Origin: an uncultured Halomicronema sp.
Lineage (GTDB): Bacteria > Cyanobacteriota > Cyanobacteriia > Phormidesmidales > Phormidesmidaceae
Assembly: GCA_937899725.1 (NCBI GenBank)
Contig: CALCCA010000098.1
Location: forward strand, 1-63,816
Direction of reading: 5' to 3'
DNA length: 63,816 nucleotides
Shown: positions 36,849-46,409 of the stretch, piece after piece
How positions within the stretch are numbered: position 1 is the first letter of the stretch
Layout of the letters: every line of letters starts with the position of its first letter
Notes under the pieces: model-generated
The model's input: only the letters and a program-made list of their open reading frames with translations
The model's database searches: none
What the model was told of the DNA's origin: nothing
Made by a program: the position numbers and the translations under genes

Positions 36849-37832
36849 ATGCAAGCAGATGTCACAATTGTAGTCGTACCAAGAGAAAGATTCAGCTATT
36901 CAGAAGAATCTCTCGAAAGTATCTATGACCATACAAAAATCCCCTTTGAACTAGTCTACATAGATGGAAAATCACCCAAGAGTATTTATAAACACCTCAA
37001 GTCTCAAGCAGAAGAAAAAGGATTTAAGCTGATCCGTAAGAATCGATATCTTTCACCGAATGAAGCGCGCAACATTGGGATTCAAGCCGTAGATACTAAG
37101 TACTTGGTATTTGTTGACAATGATGTAGTCGTTTCAAGTGGATGGTTAAAAGCACTCGTCAATTGTGCAGAGAGCAACCAGTCCGCAGTTGTCGGGCCAT
37201 TGCAGTGTGAAGGATTGCCCTTACATCAAACTGTGCACTGTGCAGGTGGAGAAGCCCACGTCGTTGTCGATGTCAAGGGTCGTCGGCTGATGCGTGAAAA
37301 GATGTACTTTCATCGGCAACCGCTTGAGAAGGTTCGACATAGACTAACCCAGCGCGAAACCGAACTCATTGAATTCCATTGCATGCTTGTACGACGCGAT
37401 ATTTTTGAACAAGTAGGTTTGCTCGATGAGTCTATGCTGAATATCAAAGAGCACGTAGATTTTTGTATGCAAGTGGCAAAGCTTGACGGAAAAGTGTATT
37501 TTGAGCCCGATTGCGTAGTCACCTATGTCTATGCACCTCCCATTGAAAGAACTGATCTGGCTTACTACATGCTGCGATGGGGAGACGATTGGACAGTCAA
37601 AACGCTAGAGCACTTTCGCGAGAAATGGAATTTACTAGAAAATCAATACTTCAAGAAAGAGTACAAAAAGATGGCTTGGAGAAGACACAAGACTATTCTA
37701 AAACCCTTTAGTAATTATTTTGGTGAGAATAAGATAATGCGAAAATTGCTCTATAAGCTTCTCATCGAAGTTGACAAAAAGCTCAACCCTTACCTTAGCA
37801 ATTCTTACTTGAAGTCGAAAGAGAATAGCTAA
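36849..37832 (+). CDS. GT2 glycosyltransferase
   Basis: Family-2 GT-A enzyme with VTIVVVPRERFSYSEESLESIY, the segment LSPNEARNIGIQAVDTKYLVFVDNDVVVSSGWL (DND metal motif), an acceptor region IEFHCMLVRRDIFEQVGLLDES and a basic C-terminal 80 residues. The start MQADVTIV is chosen at ATG 36849 because AGGAAG is well placed; the frame opens at 36828. Codon use is AT-rich compared with glycosyltransferases after 47 kb, which suggests separate acquisition. Confidence 0.8.
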   Translation: MQADVTIVVVPRERFSYSEESLESIYDHTKIPFELVYIDGKSPKSIYKHLKSQAEEKGFKLIRKNRYLSPNEARNIGIQAVDTKYLVFVDNDVVVSSGWLKALVNCAESNQSAVVGPLQCEGLPLHQTVHCAGGEAHVVVDVKGRRLMREKMYFHRQPLEKVRHRLTQRETELIEFHCMLVRRDIFEQVGLLDESMLNIKEHVDFCMQVAKLDGKVYFEPDCVVTYVYAPPIERTDLAYYMLRWGDDWTVKTLEHFREKWNLLENQYFKKEYKKMAWRRHKTILKPFSNYFGENKIMRKLLYKLLIEVDKKLNPYLSNSYLKSKENS

Positions 37833-38093
37833 GATACTCTACAATGCATAAGCCTTTTATCGATTGCTTTTGACCTACAGCTCTCCAGATTCTAGTAAAA
37901 TATATGACCTTTTCACAGAACAAATTGAAGGATTATATCTTTCTCAAAGGTGGAAAGCAATATTCTCAAGAGAGTTACTGTGTCAATGGGTAACTCTCTT
38001 AGAAAAGCTAGTACAAATCGAAACATGCTGGCTTTCTAGAAGATCTATACTTTTACATTGACTTCAAAGAGTCTAATTAGATGAATTTTTATC

Positions 38094-39329
38094 ATGAATA
38101 TTGCTTTCGTGGTAGGCAAATTTCCCAGTCTATCGATCACCTTTATCATCAACCAGATCGTTGGATTAATTGAAAGAGGTCATAAGGTTGATATTTTCTC
38201 AACTGCGCATGAAGAGGGTGAGATTGCTTTTCATCCTGAGATTGAAAAATATCATATCTTAGAAAGTACAACATATCTCCCACTTGTTTCGCGTAGTCCA
38301 TTTAGACAATCAATAAAAGGTCTCTGCCGTGTAGGCACTCATTTTTTAAGGGCTCCCAAATTCTATTCTGAGATATTTTTTTCGCCTCTAAAATATCATT
38401 CTAGAATTTCATTTTTAATGCAGAATTATTCAGAGGTTTTTTATGATAGAAAATGCCAATATGACATTATCCATTGCCATTTTCTGACTCATGGGTTGGA
38501 TAGCTTGGCGATCAAAAAGCTGACCAAAAATGAGGCAAAAATTATCGTCACATTTCATGGATATGACGTCAATGTTCCTGATAATATTAGATGTTCTCCT
38601 TTGGTGCGAGATCTGGTATTCCAAGAGGCCGATCTGTACACCTCTAATACTAGTTATACTGCAATGAAGGCAATAAAACTGGGCTGTCCGTCTGATAAAA
38701 TTCAAATTTTGCCGGTTGGCCTTGATTTATCAAAATATAAATTTTCTCCACCTAAATACCAGCCTGGAGAAACCATAAGACTCTTATCAGTTGGACGTCT
38801 CGTTGAGAAGAAGGGCCTGGCATTCTCGATACAAGCTTTTGCCAAAGTCGCTCTTGAGCACCCTAATATTGAATATCAGATCGTAGGTGATGGCCCCCTC
38901 AGAGATAGACTTGAACGCTTAAGTCATGACCTGGGAGTAGCAGAAAAAATCACATTTCTCGGAGGTAAGACTCAAGACATTGTTCGGGGCATATACCAAA
39001 AATCACACATTTTTATGTTGCCTAGTGTCACTGCTCCAAATGGCGACATGGAAGGACAAGCATTAGTTTTACAAGAAGCTCAAGCAATCGGATTGCCAGT
39101 GATATCTACATTGCATAATGGTATTCCTGATGGAGTATTGGATGGTCAGTCGGGTTTCCTCGTGCCTGAGCGCGATGTTGACTCTCTAGCTGAGAAGCTT
39201 CTCTATTTGATTAAACATCCAGAAACTTGGCATCAAATGGGTACTGTTGGCAGAAAGTTTATTGAGAAAAAATATGATCTCAATATGTTGAATGACCGAT
39301 TGGTTGAACTGTACAGAAGCTGTTTGTAA
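38094..39329 (+). CDS. GT4 glycosyltransferase
   Basis: GT-B fold, family 4. The N-terminal domain shows VVGKFPSLSITFIINQIVGLIERGH and YDIIHCHFLTHGLDSLAI. The C-terminal nucleotide-sugar domain shows LLSVGRLVEKKGLAFSI, YQIVGDGPLRDRLE, PSVTAPNGDMEGQALVLQEAQAIGLPVI (E-x7-E) and SGFLVPERD. The pattern resembles colanic-acid-type GT4 enzymes. AT-rich. It lies inside the segment bounded by the ABC exporter 3' end and its relic. Confidence 0.87.
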   Translation: MNIAFVVGKFPSLSITFIINQIVGLIERGHKVDIFSTAHEEGEIAFHPEIEKYHILESTTYLPLVSRSPFRQSIKGLCRVGTHFLRAPKFYSEIFFSPLKYHSRISFLMQNYSEVFYDRKCQYDIIHCHFLTHGLDSLAIKKLTKNEAKIIVTFHGYDVNVPDNIRCSPLVRDLVFQEADLYTSNTSYTAMKAIKLGCPSDKIQILPVGLDLSKYKFSPPKYQPGETIRLLSVGRLVEKKGLAFSIQAFAKVALEHPNIEYQIVGDGPLRDRLERLSHDLGVAEKITFLGGKTQDIVRGIYQKSHIFMLPSVTAPNGDMEGQALVLQEAQAIGLPVISTLHNGIPDGVLDGQSGFLVPERDVDSLAEKLLYLIKHPETWHQMGTVGRKFIEKKYDLNMLNDRLVELYRSCL

Positions 39330-39404
39330 AGGTTTGGTCAAGAGGCGCTATGACTAAAGAAAGCTGGACTTGTGTCTCGATGACTGTTTCTTTCTATGAC
39401 GATC

Positions 39405-39561
39405 GCGATCGCCCACCGTTTATCAACCATTGCAGGTGCTGCAAAAGTAGTGATTTGGACAAAGGGCGGGTGGTTGAGCAAGGTAGCTGTCAAGAGCTGT
39501 CAGATCAACAGGGCGCGCTATGGAATACCACCAGATGCAGCTTGAAATGATCCGAGGCTAA
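39405..39561 (+). pseudogene. Relic of an ABC-exporter 3' end
   Basis: About 157 bp closely match 36254-36412, the last 53 codons of the intact ABC exporter, in the same orientation: GCGATCGCCCA, GGGCGGGTGGTTGAGCAAGG, AGAGCTGTCAGATCAACAGG and the terminal TAA. Several single-base deletions break the frame. No upstream ABC domain remains. With the intact gene it brackets two glycosyltransferase genes (36.85-39.33 kb). Confidence 0.85.
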
Positions 39562-39712
39562 AAACCATCAATACTTCCCGAAATCCAGGAGTAATTACTC
39601 TGTTGCATCCTGACTATTAGCCCATTAGCGGAATTGTTGTTTCCAACTTTGAAGGAGCTGAGAATCAGCTCTGGAAAGATAATGCTTAGCAGATAAAAAC
39701 AGGTTTAGTGAC

Positions 39713-40603
39713 ATGAGTCTAAAAACAGATAAAAAACCAATTTTAATCGTTGGTTTACCAAGAAGTGGCACCACTTGGCTTGCTTCTGTAATGAACACAG
39801 CCAAGGGAGTTAAATATTTTTATGAACCGTTTAATAAAGATCATGTCGCGGCAGCCAAAGATCACTGGCTTAAGTACCTTCGGGATGATGATGAAGACCC
39901 AGAGTTTTCTGGGCTTTGGCAATGCATTTTTTCTGGCCGTCTAAATGACGACTGGGTAAAGCGTAAAATGGCTTGGCCCTATAACAGATTAGATGGAAAC
40001 CTCAGTTTTTTGCCAGGTAGGGTTCTGGTTAAAGATGTTTACTCCACAATGTCACTGTCTTGGATTAGCAAAAGATTTTCTCCAAGGGTGGTGATAATTA
40101 CTCGCCACCCCTGTGCATTGGCTTACAGCTGGGCAAACACTTTTGAAAAAACTAGACAGAGTGGGAGAATTGAAGCCCTGGAAAGATTGATTAATCAGCA
40201 GAAGCTCATGGATGATTTTTTGAGCCCTTTTGCAGATTGTCTGAGGGGACAGGATGACTTCTTTCATAATCTAGGACTGTTCTATGGAGCTAATCATTTT
40301 GTTTTAGAAAAACAGCGGGTCGCTAATCCTGATTGGATTTTTATTAGGCATGAAGACTTATGTAAAAACCCACTGCGAGCGTATCAAAATCTTTTTGAAA
40401 ACCTCAGTCTGAAATGGACTTCGGCAACTGATTCTCTTATTAGCCGATCCACAAGCATAAACAGTGGAAAGGCCTATTCTCCTTTTAGAGAGTCTGCGAA
40501 AGAACCAGAAAAATGGAAAAATCAGTTGCATAAAGCCGACGCCGAAAAAGTACTTAAAGCTACCCAGTTGTTTGATGTCCCTTGTGATTTTATTGAAGCT
40601 TAA
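39713..40603 (+). CDS. Sulfotransferase
   Basis: PAPS-dependent sulfotransferase of 296 residues. The 5'-PSB loop is ILIVGLPRSGTTWLASVM; the 3'-phosphate site is VVIITRHPCALAYSWANTF. Later blocks include WIFIRHEDLCKNPLRAYQNLFE and a region GKAYSPFRES typical of the family's C-terminal PAPS contact. No membrane segment. It starts a run with a pyruvyl transferase and a GT4, so it probably adds sulfate to the polysaccharide repeat unit. Confidence 0.87.
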   Translation: MSLKTDKKPILIVGLPRSGTTWLASVMNTAKGVKYFYEPFNKDHVAAAKDHWLKYLRDDDEDPEFSGLWQCIFSGRLNDDWVKRKMAWPYNRLDGNLSFLPGRVLVKDVYSTMSLSWISKRFSPRVVIITRHPCALAYSWANTFEKTRQSGRIEALERLINQQKLMDDFLSPFADCLRGQDDFFHNLGLFYGANHFVLEKQRVANPDWIFIRHEDLCKNPLRAYQNLFENLSLKWTSATDSLISRSTSINSGKAYSPFRESAKEPEKWKNQLHKADAEKVLKATQLFDVPCDFIEA

Positions 40604-40658
40604 AGACTACTTCGGATTTCAAGTATTCCTCGTATCATAGGTATCAAAGGCAGCTGCT

Positions 40659-41888
40659 ATGAAAAAGATAAAGAAAGCTATTAAAGCTCTGGTGTTTGAC
40701 TTTTATTGTTTCAGATTGAAGTTAAGCAGAAAGATTGGACTTCACAGAATAGATAGTCAGGCCGTCTTGATTCTTCCACCGGCAGACGCGGGCTCACTTG
40801 GCGACCAAGCCATGATGGAAGCAACTATAAGCCATTTAACGGTGGAAGGGGTTGAAGAAATAACTTCAATTGCTTATAAATCGGCAGAAGATTGTTCATC
40901 TTTCTACGGCGGGATAAAATCTGTAGTCTGTACAGAAAGATATGAATTTGCGAAGTTAGCGAGCAAGTATACAGATTTCTTTTGTCTTGGTGCGGATGTT
41001 ATGGATGGTCATTACAGTGAAGGTGGTTCATTGCTGAGACTGCAACTAACATCAATAGCAAGTAAAGTTGGTCTAAACGCATCCATCTTAGGATTTAGTT
41101 TTAATGAAAACCCTAGGGCATCTGTAGTTAAAGCGTTGTCATCACTGAGTCATGAAATTGGACTATATGCGAGGGATCCAATTTCTAGAGATCGTCTAGC
41201 TTGTGTATTAAATAGACCCGTTAATTTAGTGGCAGACTTAGCATTTTTACTGAAACCAGATAATAGCTCGGAGAGAATGTCTTCAGTAATTGAATGGATT
41301 ATCAATGAGAAAAATAAAGACAGATCTGTTATAGGCATCAATGCCAACCATGTTTTGCTCAATGATGCAAAAGGCAAAGATATTCATGATCTTTGTAAGA
41401 TTTATATTGATGTTGTTACTAAATTCTCGGAAGACAACGATTATAGCTTTGTCTTAATTCCACATGACTTTAGAAGCAAAAATGGTGTTGGCGATATTCA
41501 ATTCGCAGAGTTGATTTTGGATGGTTTACCACAACATATCAAGACACACAGCATTGCCATCCCGGTTCCATATACGGCCTCAGAGATTAAGTTTTTGTGT
41601 GGAAATCTAGATCTTGTGCTAACTGGGAGAATGCATTTAGCCATTGCTGCACTGGGCCAGTGTACTCCTACTGCCTGCATAACTTATCAAGGCAAATTTG
41701 AAGGACTATTCAAGCACTTTGAAATTGATGATATGGCGATCACCCCTGAAGAAGCGTTGCAGCCAAGCAAGTTTCTCCAGTTCTTGAATTCCGCTATGAG
41801 TAAGAGAAGTGAGGTGAGGAATCAAATTTCTAAGAAACTCCCGGAAATCCATAAGAAGTCAATGCTGAACTTTTCAAATCATTCTTAA
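40659..41888 (+). CDS. Polysaccharide pyruvyl transferase family protein
   Basis: Member of the CsaB/WcaK pyruvyltransferase family, which forms pyruvate ketals on sugars from phosphoenolpyruvate. Typical features: an N-terminal ILPPADAGSLGDQAMMEA, a central LGADVMDGHYSEGG, and the C-terminal LVLTGRMHLAIAALGQCTPTACI with the conserved GRMH. Length is 409 aa. It lies 55 bp after a sulfotransferase, probably in one transcript. Together they predict two acidic decorations on the polymer. Confidence 0.87.
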   Translation: MKKIKKAIKALVFDFYCFRLKLSRKIGLHRIDSQAVLILPPADAGSLGDQAMMEATISHLTVEGVEEITSIAYKSAEDCSSFYGGIKSVVCTERYEFAKLASKYTDFFCLGADVMDGHYSEGGSLLRLQLTSIASKVGLNASILGFSFNENPRASVVKALSSLSHEIGLYARDPISRDRLACVLNRPVNLVADLAFLLKPDNSSERMSSVIEWIINEKNKDRSVIGINANHVLLNDAKGKDIHDLCKIYIDVVTKFSEDNDYSFVLIPHDFRSKNGVGDIQFAELILDGLPQHIKTHSIAIPVPYTASEIKFLCGNLDLVLTGRMHLAIAALGQCTPTACITYQGKFEGLFKHFEIDDMAITPEEALQPSKFLQFLNSAMSKRSEVRNQISKKLPEIHKKSMLNFSNHS

Positions 41889-41937
41889 ATCATGTGACTT
41901 GTTGAGATATCAATAATTATCTGGATGATTGGGTCAT

Positions 41938-43095
41938 ATGCAAATTGGATACTTACACATTGGAACTTTCGATCACGGAGTTACCCGCTATGGTCAATCT
42001 CTAGCCCGAGAAGCTAAAAAATGTGACAACATCGAAGTGATTGAAGCTGGGCTTGAGCTAGGAGATGACTGGAAGGTTAATACCAAAAAAATAATACAGT
42101 CAGCCAATCAGCTATCTCAAGCAGATATCGTTCACTTTCAATTTAGTCAATGGATTTGGGGTAAAAAGTTAAGGTTGTTTTATTTATGGCTTTTTATCAC
42201 TAGCTGTAAATGTCCTACCGTGGCAACTCTCCACGATATTTATGTAAAAGAGTTTTCACTCAATCATAGGCAAGCAATTCTTAATCTTGAATTCAAAAAA
42301 ATTGCAAAATCTCTACGAGCAAAGTTGGCTTGGAATAATTTCTTCTATCGGATTCTTTTAAGCTTTTTGCAGACTGCTTTTGTCTGTACTAGACAAGAGC
42401 AGGAGAGATTGCGGTCAATGACAGGCCATAGCTTGAAACAAAAGATAAAAAATATCCCTCATTTTGTAGAGCAAAGAGAAAAGAAGATCGATCTACACGC
42501 AGCTCGAAAATCTCTAAAGCTAGACAATTATAAAGTTGTGACCTTGTTAGGATGGATTCACAAGCGTAAAGGCCATGACATTGCTGTTGAAGCACTTGGA
42601 ATGTTGCCAGAACACTTTATAATGATATTCGCCGGCAAATTTAATGAACGCTCAACTGGTTTTGCCGATGGGCTGGTTAAACGGGCGGAGCAACTGGGTG
42701 TTTCAGATAGACTGCGCATTACCGGATATTTATCTGAAGGCGAACTAGAACAATACCTATTTGCCACAGATATTGCCTTATGTCCGTTCAGAAACTGCTC
42801 TGCTTCGGGATCACTGTCTACATGGATTTCTGTACAACATCCTCGGATTTTGGCGACAGACCTACCGCAGATTCAGGAATATAACTCTATTTCTCCTAAC
42901 TCACTCAAGCTGCTTGAATCGCTTAGTCCTAAAGCGATTGTAAAATCAGTTCTTGAGTTGGAAAATAGTTCTTTAGTTGATCAGGCTCTTGCGGTAGAAA
43001 TGCTCCAAAGAAAACTAGAAATGTCCATCATATTTGATGAGCATTTAAGGCTTTACAGCATTTCCTTGCTGGGTGAGAGGCAGTCGCTGGCCTAA
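41938..43095 (+). CDS. GT4-like glycosyltransferase
   Basis: GT-B enzyme of 386 residues. N-terminal ADIVHFQFSQWIWGKK and VATLHDIYVKEF; C-terminal VVTLLGWIHKRKGHDIAVEAL, IIFAGKF-like strand, RLRITGYLSEGELEQYLFATDIALCPFRNCSASGSLSTWI. The usual E-x7-E is weak. ATG 41938 (MQIGYLHIG) is chosen; the frame opens at TTG 41929. AT-rich and HIP1-free, the last gene of the foreign-looking block. Confidence 0.8.
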   Translation: MQIGYLHIGTFDHGVTRYGQSLAREAKKCDNIEVIEAGLELGDDWKVNTKKIIQSANQLSQADIVHFQFSQWIWGKKLRLFYLWLFITSCKCPTVATLHDIYVKEFSLNHRQAILNLEFKKIAKSLRAKLAWNNFFYRILLSFLQTAFVCTRQEQERLRSMTGHSLKQKIKNIPHFVEQREKKIDLHAARKSLKLDNYKVVTLLGWIHKRKGHDIAVEALGMLPEHFIMIFAGKFNERSTGFADGLVKRAEQLGVSDRLRITGYLSEGELEQYLFATDIALCPFRNCSASGSLSTWISVQHPRILATDLPQIQEYNSISPNSLKLLESLSPKAIVKSVLELENSSLVDQALAVEMLQRKLEMSIIFDEHLRLYSISLLGERQSLA

Positions 43096-43195
43096 GAACA
43101 GGGGCTTCAGGCTATTTTTTAGACCTCACTAGCTTCAGGAACGCTGTATGACCGATTAGTGCATACCTGAATCCATCAATCTAGTGACGTTACTC

Positions 43196-44269
43196 ATGAA
43201 AGTCAGTATTGCGCCAAAATTGGCAGGCATCAATCCTTATCAAGATCAGCTCATTAATCATCTGTCAAACTTATCCGCAAACATTCAAAGCGTCGAATGG
43301 TACAGAGCTTTTTTGCCTAGTGCCGTATCTGATTGGCAACCAGATGTCGTTCATCTGCATTGGATTCACCAATATCTTGACACCCCCAGTAGGCTTAAAT
43401 CTTTTGTTAGGTTTAGTAAGTTTGCTGCAGGGCTATTCATCCTTGGGTTTCAGGGGAAAAAGATAGTCTGGACAGCTCATAACCTTAAAAGCCACGATAG
43501 CAAGCATCCTGCTCTTGATGACCTTTCTACCCAGATAGTTGTCAAACTATCGAATGCTGTTATTGCTCATTCGGAAGCAGCCAAACAAGAAATCATTACT
43601 CAGTATGGTGTTAAGTGTCCTGGTAAAATTTTTGTCATTCCCCACGCTAACTATATTGGCCAATACCCCAAAACCTGCACTCAGACTCAAGCTCGAGAAC
43701 AGCTAAAAATTCCCAACTTAACCTTTGTATTTCTGTTCTTTGGTTTAATCCGCGCTTATAAAGGCGTCCCCGAAATCCTTGCCGCCTTTGACCAACTGCC
43801 TAAAGACCAAAATATTCACCTGATGATCGCTGGCTCTGCTAAGGATAGCGACCTGATAGCCGAAATCAAACAGCACACCCAAGCTGACCCCCGCATCAAG
43901 CTGGAAGCCCGCTTTATCCCCGATGATGAAGTTCAGGTCTATATGAATGCCAGTGACGTCGTGCTGCTGCCCTACCGCCAGTTTTTGACCTCTGGAGCTG
44001 TACTCCTCGCCATGTCCTTTGCAAAAGCCTGTGTTGCCCCCGATCAAGGCTGCATACCGGAAGTATTAGACGATCAAGGCGCTTTTTTGTACGATCCCGA
44101 TCAGCCCGACAGCCTCTTGCACGCGATGCAAGCTGCCCTGGCCCAAAAAGAGACGATCGCCCAAATGGGGCAACACAATTACACCAAGGCACAGGAATGG
44201 AGTTGGGAATTTGTCGCCCAGAAAAACCTAGACGTCTATGAAAGCTGTCTGCATCGGGGGAAGCCATGA
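43196..44269 (+). CDS. GT-B glycosyltransferase
   Basis: N-terminal domain with PDVVHLHWIHQYLDTP and KIVWTAHNLKSHDSKHP; C-terminal domain with VFLFFGLIRAYKGVPEIL, HLMIAGSAKDSD and DVVLLPYRQFLTSGAVLLAMSFAKACVA. The arrangement resembles GT4 mannosyl- or glucuronosyl-type enzymes acting on lipid-linked intermediates. ATG 43196 is preferred over GTG 43184. Its stop overlaps the next start by 4 nt (ATGA), so translation is coupled. HIP1 sites and higher GC resume within or just after this gene. Confidence 0.85.
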   Translation: MKVSIAPKLAGINPYQDQLINHLSNLSANIQSVEWYRAFLPSAVSDWQPDVVHLHWIHQYLDTPSRLKSFVRFSKFAAGLFILGFQGKKIVWTAHNLKSHDSKHPALDDLSTQIVVKLSNAVIAHSEAAKQEIITQYGVKCPGKIFVIPHANYIGQYPKTCTQTQAREQLKIPNLTFVFLFFGLIRAYKGVPEILAAFDQLPKDQNIHLMIAGSAKDSDLIAEIKQHTQADPRIKLEARFIPDDEVQVYMNASDVVLLPYRQFLTSGAVLLAMSFAKACVAPDQGCIPEVLDDQGAFLYDPDQPDSLLHAMQAALAQKETIAQMGQHNYTKAQEWSWEFVAQKNLDVYESCLHRGKP

Positions 44270-45159
44270 CTCAGCCCTTTGTTTCAATCATGATCCCGGT
44301 CTACAACGATCGCGATCGCCTTACCCTCTGTCTGGCAGCCCTAGAGCACCAGACCTACCCCAAAGATCAATACGAAGTCATCGTCATCGACAATGGCTCA
44401 GATCATTCCCTCGATGATCTAGCTAACCAATATCTGCAAGTGCGCCTCACCTCAGAGAGCCAACCGGGCTCTTACGCTGCCCGCAACCGGGGACTGCAGA
44501 TGGCCCGTGGCCAACTCCTGGGCTTCACCGACTCCGACTGCATTCCTGCCCCAGACTGGATCGCAAACGGCATTGCTCGCTTTCTCGCTACCGAAAACTG
44601 CGGCCTCGTCGCGGGTAAGATTCAGCTTTTCTTCCAACAACAGGATCGCCCTACTGTCGTCGAACTCTTCGATAGTCGCAACTTCTTGCAGCAGCACCGC
44701 TATATTGCCGAAGACCACTACGGAGCCACTGCCAACCTCTTCACCTCCAGAGCGATCTTTGATGCCGTTGGTCTTTTCAACGCCCAGCTCAAGTCCGGCG
44801 GCGATCGCGAATGGGGTCAGCGAGTCTACGCGGCTGGCTACCAGCAGGTCTACGCCGACGATGTTTGCATTGCTCATCCCGCCCGCCACTCCTGGCCTGA
44901 AATCGCCAAAAAAATTAGCCGCGTCATCGAAGGCCGCTACAAAATTGATGCTCGACAATCGGAGCCCATCAACCGCTTTATCAAACGCATAGTCTGGCAA
45001 ACTAGACCCCCCATTCGAGACATCAGTCGCGTATTTTCAGACCAGGAAATTACCAGCCTAGATCACCGGATTGGGCTGAGCCTGGTCTTTGTGGCCATTC
45101 GGTATCTCAGCCTTTGGAAAGAAGTTCAACTCTATCTGCAAGCCCGCCTGGTTTCATGA
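44266..45159 (+). CDS. GT2 glycosyltransferase
   Basis: Family-2 enzyme: VSIMIPVYNDRDRLTLCLAAL, YEVIVIDNGSDHS, GSYAARNRGLQMARGQLLGFTDSDCIPAPDW (DSD metal motif) and GGDREWGQRVYAAGYQQVYADD. The C-terminus has amphipathic and hydrophobic segments. ATG 44266 overlaps the upstream stop; the next gene starts 19 nt after its end. GC-richer than the 36-43 kb genes. Confidence 0.87.
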   Translation: MTQPFVSIMIPVYNDRDRLTLCLAALEHQTYPKDQYEVIVIDNGSDHSLDDLANQYLQVRLTSESQPGSYAARNRGLQMARGQLLGFTDSDCIPAPDWIANGIARFLATENCGLVAGKIQLFFQQQDRPTVVELFDSRNFLQQHRYIAEDHYGATANLFTSRAIFDAVGLFNAQLKSGGDREWGQRVYAAGYQQVYADDVCIAHPARHSWPEIAKKISRVIEGRYKIDARQSEPINRFIKRIVWQTRPPIRDISRVFSDQEITSLDHRIGLSLVFVAIRYLSLWKEVQLYLQARLVS

Positions 45160-45178
45160 GTTCTTTAGGCCACCACCC

Positions 45179-46153
45179 ATGACCCTCTCTAATACACCCA
45201 CGGGTTTATCCCCAACATCTCCCCTCGTAAGTGTGGTCGTCCCCACCTTTAATCGGGCAGATGTCTTGCCACGCACCCTGCAGAGCGTATTGAGTCAAAC
45301 GTTCTCCGACATTGAGCTGATTGTGGTGGATGATGGCTCCACAGATCGCACTGCGGAGGTGATCCACAATCTCAAAGATGACCGCCTCCAATACATTCAA
45401 CTTCCGCAAAATTGTGGCGGTAACTATGCCCGAAATCAGGGCATTCAAGCCTCCCGAGCAGACTTTGTGGCGTTCTTAGATAGCGACGATGAATGGCTAC
45501 CGCAAAAGCTGGAAAAGCAGCTTGCTCTCATTAACCAAGACCCCAGCGTTTCAGTGATTTATTGCCAATATGATGAGCACCAAGAAATGTCTGGACAGCG
45601 AACACTCAATCCAGCCCCCTACGAAGGGGATGTCTTTCAACCACTGCTCAATGGCTGGTGCCCGGCTCTGTCGACCTTTTTGATCAGGCGTACGGCTCTG
45701 CAAGCTATCAAGGGTTTTGATGAAAGCCTCCCGAGTTTTCAAGACTACGATCTGTTTCTCCGATTGGCGCAAGCGGCCAACAAGTTTGCGGCTGTTCAAA
45801 CTCCCCTAGTGACCAAATACGTCCATAACAGTCATCAAGTTAGCGGCAACTGGCAGGCCAAAAAGCAGGGGCTAGAGCTGTTTCAAGCTCGTTGGGGGGC
45901 CACCATGAAAACCCACGTCGGGGAACAAACTTATCAGCGTTGGGTCGCTAAGCATATGGCTTTTGTTAAGCTCAGGCAGCTGCAGGCACAAATGAACAGC
46001 CATCAGCGACTGGCGGCTTTGGGGTGCTGGTTAGACATGATTGAATTTTTGCCTTGGTCCAGAAAAACCATGCTTAAAGGCTTAGCCTTTTGCCTCTTGG
46101 GCAGCGATGGCTATGGCAAAATCACCAACTGGCAGAAAGGGCTGGCGAAGTGA
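45179..46153 (+). CDS. GT2 glycosyltransferase
   Basis: Family-2 enzyme starting at ATG 45179 (MTLSNTPTG; the frame opens at 45089 inside the previous gene). Motifs: VSVVVPTFNRADVLPRTLQSVLSQTF, IELIVVDDGSTDRT, GGNYARNQGIQASRADFVAFLDSDDEW (DSDD), and FDESLPSFQDYDLFLRLAQ. 324 residues, probably cytosolic-face membrane-associated. Part of a tightly packed run. Confidence 0.87.
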   Translation: MTLSNTPTGLSPTSPLVSVVVPTFNRADVLPRTLQSVLSQTFSDIELIVVDDGSTDRTAEVIHNLKDDRLQYIQLPQNCGGNYARNQGIQASRADFVAFLDSDDEWLPQKLEKQLALINQDPSVSVIYCQYDEHQEMSGQRTLNPAPYEGDVFQPLLNGWCPALSTFLIRRTALQAIKGFDESLPSFQDYDLFLRLAQAANKFAAVQTPLVTKYVHNSHQVSGNWQAKKQGLELFQARWGATMKTHVGEQTYQRWVAKHMAFVKLRQLQAQMNSHQRLAALGCWLDMIEFLPWSRKTMLKGLAFCLLGSDGYGKITNWQKGLAK

Positions 46154-46409
46154 AGACTGCCTGAAATTCAATCTTTTTAGTTAGGGGGATCTACCTCTCC
46201 TGCGCTTGAGTGCATTCGAATTGTGTATCGCTAGTCCTGAACCGCGGACAAGCTGCTCGCCCTAAAGGGATTGATGAATTTGCAACTCTGGGATGCCCCC
46301 TTCTCTCTATCTACCGTCATCGGGTGGACATTACCGAACAGCCTTGATTCAGTGACATTTGCTGCGAACTCTTGCTCTTTTCTACAGAAGGCTTTGTCAA
46401 GTTTCAGCC

